Shown piece after piece: positions 62,210-64,000 of a stretch of 64,000 bases of DNA (position 1 is its first letter; each line of letters begins with the position of its first letter). The stretch covers positions 11,223 through 75,222 of the forward strand of contig CAZJOM010000009.1 of assembly GCA_964547645.1 (NCBI GenBank), given 5' to 3'. A program made the position numbers and the translations under genes. The stretch comes from SZUA-430 sp964547645. Lineage in GTDB: Bacteria > Pseudomonadota > Alphaproteobacteria > Micropepsales > Micropepsaceae. The notes under the pieces were generated by a model. The model searched no databases. It was not told the DNA's origin and saw only the letters and a list, made by a program, of their open reading frames with translations.

Positions 62210-62872
62210 TCATTCGCGCCTCAAAATGGTATCGACCAAGACGTTACCCCACCAATTCGATTGGAACTGCGCCTTCAGCACGTCCGGATCGTAGTCCCGC
62301 TCCATCCATTCGATCAGCGACAGTCCCTTGGCCTTTCCCCGTGCCAAATATTGCTCGAAGAAGTGGTCGATGATGCCGGTCTTGCCCTGCCGCACATGGC
62401 CGTAGCGCAGGCTCAGCATCTTCATCGCCTGCTCGATCGGCTGACCTTGGCGGTAGTGCATATAGAGCACGCTCATCAACCCCGCCCGGTCCGCCCCCGA
62501 CTTGCAATGCATGAGGGCAGGGTAGGTGATCCGCTCGAACAAGTCCTTCGCGCCGCGCACCTGCTCCAACGTCGGCGCGCCGCGCGAAGTCACGGTGAAG
62601 TTCTCAAGCTTGATCCCGGCGCGCTCGCACGCCTCACGCTCCAGCTGGTGAAAGCTGCTGCCGAACCCACCGCGCAGGTTGACGATTGTCTTGATCCCTT
62701 GGGCCGCCCGCCGCCGGATCTGAAACGGCCAAGGCTGGTTCGCCCGCATCATCTCGTTCGAGATCCAATGCGCGTTCTGCCACCACACGCGCAAGAACGC
62801 GTGGTCGCGGAACGTCATGTCGACGAGCGCGGCCAGCCGTCCGGATTTCTGAGACAGGTCGAACTCGGGCAT
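62210..62872 (-). CDS. Dual-specificity/tyrosine phosphatase-like protein
   Basis: A 220-residue cysteine phosphatase of the DSP/PTP-like family. The P-loop is HCKSGADRAG (C123, R129), preceded by the general-acid region and the conserved GIKTIVNLRG strand. A Trp-rich N-terminus (VWWQNAHWISNEMMRANQPWPF) is typical of the bacterial subgroup. Could act on phosphoprotein or inositol phosphate. Same strand as the outer membrane gene upstream, but a terminator hairpin at 62902-62939 separates them. Confidence 0.9.
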   Translation of the reverse strand: MPEFDLSQKSGRLAALVDMTFRDHAFLRVWWQNAHWISNEMMRANQPWPFQIRRRAAQGIKTIVNLRGGFGSSFHQLEREACERAGIKLENFTVTSRGAPTLEQVRGAKDLFERITYPALMHCKSGADRAGLMSVLYMHYRQGQPIEQAMKMLSLRYGHVRQGKTGIIDHFFEQYLARGKAKGLSLIEWMERDYDPDVLKAQFQSNWWGNVLVDTILRRE

Positions 62873-62901
62873 GGGAAAGCGTGAGATAACCGCTTAAGCC
62901 C

Positions 62902-62939
62902 AAAAACGCAAAGGCCGCCGGGCTTGAGCCGGCGGCCTT
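62902..62939 (-). terminator. Rho-independent terminator of the outer-membrane gene
   Basis: An 11-bp GC-rich stem (AAGGCCGCCGG / CCGGCGGCCTT, loop GCTTGAG) at 62911-62939, read on the minus strand, is followed by TTTGCGTTTTT (down to 62902), 31 bases after the barrel gene stop. Confidence 0.87.
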
Positions 62940-62970
62940 GCAAGACAGGGTCTTAACCCTAGGACAAGCG

Positions 62971-63660
62971 TCAGAGGTGGAACTGCAAACCCACGTCGAC
63001 GCTTTGTTGGGTGATGTCGGTGGACTGCGTTTCGGGAAACGCGTTCTCGTAGTCGAATTTCTCGGTTTTGAAGTACCGATAGCCGACCGACATCGACACG
63101 CCGTCGCTGACCGGGAAGGTGAGCCCTGCCATGAATTGATAAGCGAACGCCCAGGTGGTGTCCTTGCCTTCGAACGTGCCGCTGTGGGTGGGATCCTCAA
63201 GCCGGTAGTCGATGAATGCGCCGCCAAGCCCCGCCCCGACCCACGGCAAAACAGCGCCATCGAACAAGTGAATGTCGTAGTAGAGATTGACCATCGCTGT
63301 ACCGAGGTCCGCGTGGCCGTCGGCCGGCGTCGTCTGACCTGGAACGTAGAAACCCAGCCCTGAGTCGTCGCGAACGATCGTTACTTCGTCGATTGCGGCG
63401 CTACGATATCCGCCTTCAATCTCAAGACGAAAACTGTCGTCGAGCACCCAGCCCATATAGGCCGCAACGCCGTAGCCGGTGTCGTCATACGACTCGTTGT
63501 AGTCGTACGCGCCGTCGCCCGTCGTGCTGCCGTCGTCGGTCCACACGTAAGACCCGCGCAAACCCATGTAGGCGACCCCATATTCGCTCGCCGCGAACGC
63601 GGTGCCGCAGGCAAGCGCACCCGCGATGAAAAGCGTTGCCGGCGCAAACGAGAAACGCAT
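62971..63660 (-). CDS. Outer-membrane beta-barrel protein (OmpW/porin-like)
   Basis: A 229-residue outer-membrane protein. Signal peptide (MRFSFAPATLFIAGALACGTAFA), then amphipathic strands: YMGLRGSYVWTDDG, YGVAAYMGWVLDDSFRLEIEGGY, AMVNLYYDIHLFDGAVLPWVGAGLGGAFIDY, FAYQFMAGLTFPVSDGVSMSVGYRYF, and the terminal LQFHL with the C-terminal aromatic/hydrophobic pattern. Probably 8-stranded. ATG 63660 marks the signal-peptide start. Upstream are three TTAA half-sites (63749-63775). Confidence 0.9.
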   Translation of the reverse strand: MRFSFAPATLFIAGALACGTAFAASEYGVAYMGLRGSYVWTDDGSTTGDGAYDYNESYDDTGYGVAAYMGWVLDDSFRLEIEGGYRSAAIDEVTIVRDDSGLGFYVPGQTTPADGHADLGTAMVNLYYDIHLFDGAVLPWVGAGLGGAFIDYRLEDPTHSGTFEGKDTTWAFAYQFMAGLTFPVSDGVSMSVGYRYFKTEKFDYENAFPETQSTDITQQSVDVGLQFHL

Positions 63661-63748
63661 GACTGATACCCTCGCGAAGACACGGCAAAGCGCGCTACCC
63701 ACACGCCCGCCACTGGTTAATTTCCATTTGCACTCTGAGGGCGCGTGC

Positions 63749-63775
63749 TTAAGGCGGGGTTAAGTGGCCGGTTAA
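63749..63775. promoter_or_regulatory. TTAA-N7-TTAA (CtrA-type) site upstream of the outer-membrane gene
   Basis: TTAA, 7 bases, TTAA (63749-63763) matches the full CtrA-box spacing, followed by a further TTAA after 8 bases (63772-63775). It lies about 90-115 bases upstream of the barrel gene ATG. The motif is short, so chance is possible. Confidence 0.4.
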
Positions 63776-63923
63776 AGAAGCGTTACGTTGCAAGCCGGTC
63801 GCGCGTAGCCGGTGAGGCTCAATTCCGCGCGCGCTTTCGCCGCCAAACCCGCGTCTTGCAAAGGTAAACGCGGAGCACTAGTTTCCGGCCCCTGCCAAAG
63901 CGGCCGAGGCCGCCCGCGCCCGT

Positions 63924-64000
63924 GCAGTTGTAGCTCAGTTGGTTAGAGCGCCGGATTGTGGATCCGGAGGTCGGTGGTTCGAGCCCACCCAACTGTACCA
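63924..64000 (+). tRNA. tRNA-His (anticodon GTG)
   Basis: A 77-base tRNA with encoded CCA at the window end. The anticodon loop TTGTGGA gives GTG. Acceptor GCAGTTG pairs with CAACTGT (terminal G-T), and position 73 is A. The base before G1 is T, so there is no templated G-1, as known for one alphaproteobacterial lineage. Confidence 0.96.

Overview
This is a GC-rich alphaproteobacterial chromosome segment. Supporting evidence: conserved alphaproteobacterial neighbourhoods (argH-lptM-lysA-TIGR02302, with a tlpA-type gene divergent from argH; ftsE-ftsX beside a divergent MJ0042/DUF3426 gene), a CpdR-like receiver protein, DUF2125, ExoD and IalB families, a bacterial Coq7, the ethylmalonyl-CoA pathway enzymes Ccr and Mcd, and a tRNA-His with A73 and no templated G-1. 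A Caulobacterales/Hyphomonadaceae-like or related free-living heterotroph fits; the genus cannot be fixed from the sequence alone. The window is mostly core chromosome. No prophage, IS element or CRISPR array was seen.

Layout. 0-7.5 kb (minus): DUF2125 protein, B12-dependent ribonucleotide reductase, then an ftsE-ftsX-HAD-YdcF-plsC envelope operon. 7.6-9.3 kb (plus): zinc-ribbon DUF3426 protein, hypoxanthine phosphoribosyltransferase, CpdR-like regulator. 9.3-12.2 kb: Baeyer-Villiger-type flavin monooxygenase and small proteins. 12.2-19.4 kb: TIGR02302/lysA ... lptM/argH, with a roughly 1.3-kb accessory insert (including a HigA antitoxin stump) splitting the operon, and a divergent tlpA. 20-24.3 kb: oxidoreductase, VOC protein, 3-hydroxyacyl-CoA dehydrogenase, etfBA. 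24.4-32.2 kb: rhomboid, YbjN, cobalamin adenosyltransferase, HIG1 protein, YdcF, methylsuccinyl-CoA dehydrogenase, ExoD, GNAT, GFA, crotonyl-CoA carboxylase/reductase. 32.5-41.5 kb: RcnB-like protein, an unassigned membrane/vWA-like pair, gluQ, esterase, HNH nuclease, coq7, dsbB, tRNA-Leu, and a striking Asn/Gly-repeat secreted protein. 41.6-46.5 kb: thiC with a TPP riboswitch, then a BON/OmpA plus coiled-coil pair. 46.7-58.4 kb: secreted proteins, TPR-sulfotransferase, a 1111-residue autotransporter and a YfbK-like vWA lipoprotein. 58.5-64 kb: TPR methyltransferase, MaoC hydratase, TetR regulator, epoxide hydrolase, DSP-like phosphatase, outer-membrane barrel, tRNA-His.

How genes connect. 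Ccr, Mcd, EtfAB and a 3-hydroxyacyl-CoA dehydrogenase form much of a C4/C5-CoA assimilation route (ethylmalonyl-CoA pathway). The promoter regions of etfBA and ccr share a TTGTGC-N3-GCA element that overlaps the predicted start of transcription in both. The adenosyltransferase makes the cofactor needed by the class II ribonucleotide reductase and by the mutases of the same pathway.

Assembly. Two 100-N gaps (in ftsX and in the vWA lipoprotein gene) are each flanked by identical 55-bp sequences. Removing one copy plus the Ns (155 bp) restores both reading frames, so both genes are almost certainly intact.

Most notable for follow-up: the shared etf/ccr operator candidate, the membrane/vWA-like pair at 33.1-34.9 kb, the Asn/Gly/His repeat protein at 40.3 kb, the operon-splitting insert at 16-17.3 kb, two enzymes with replaced signature residues (HAD phosphatase D to G; flavin monooxygenase H to F), and a 14-bp hairpin in the autotransporter leader.
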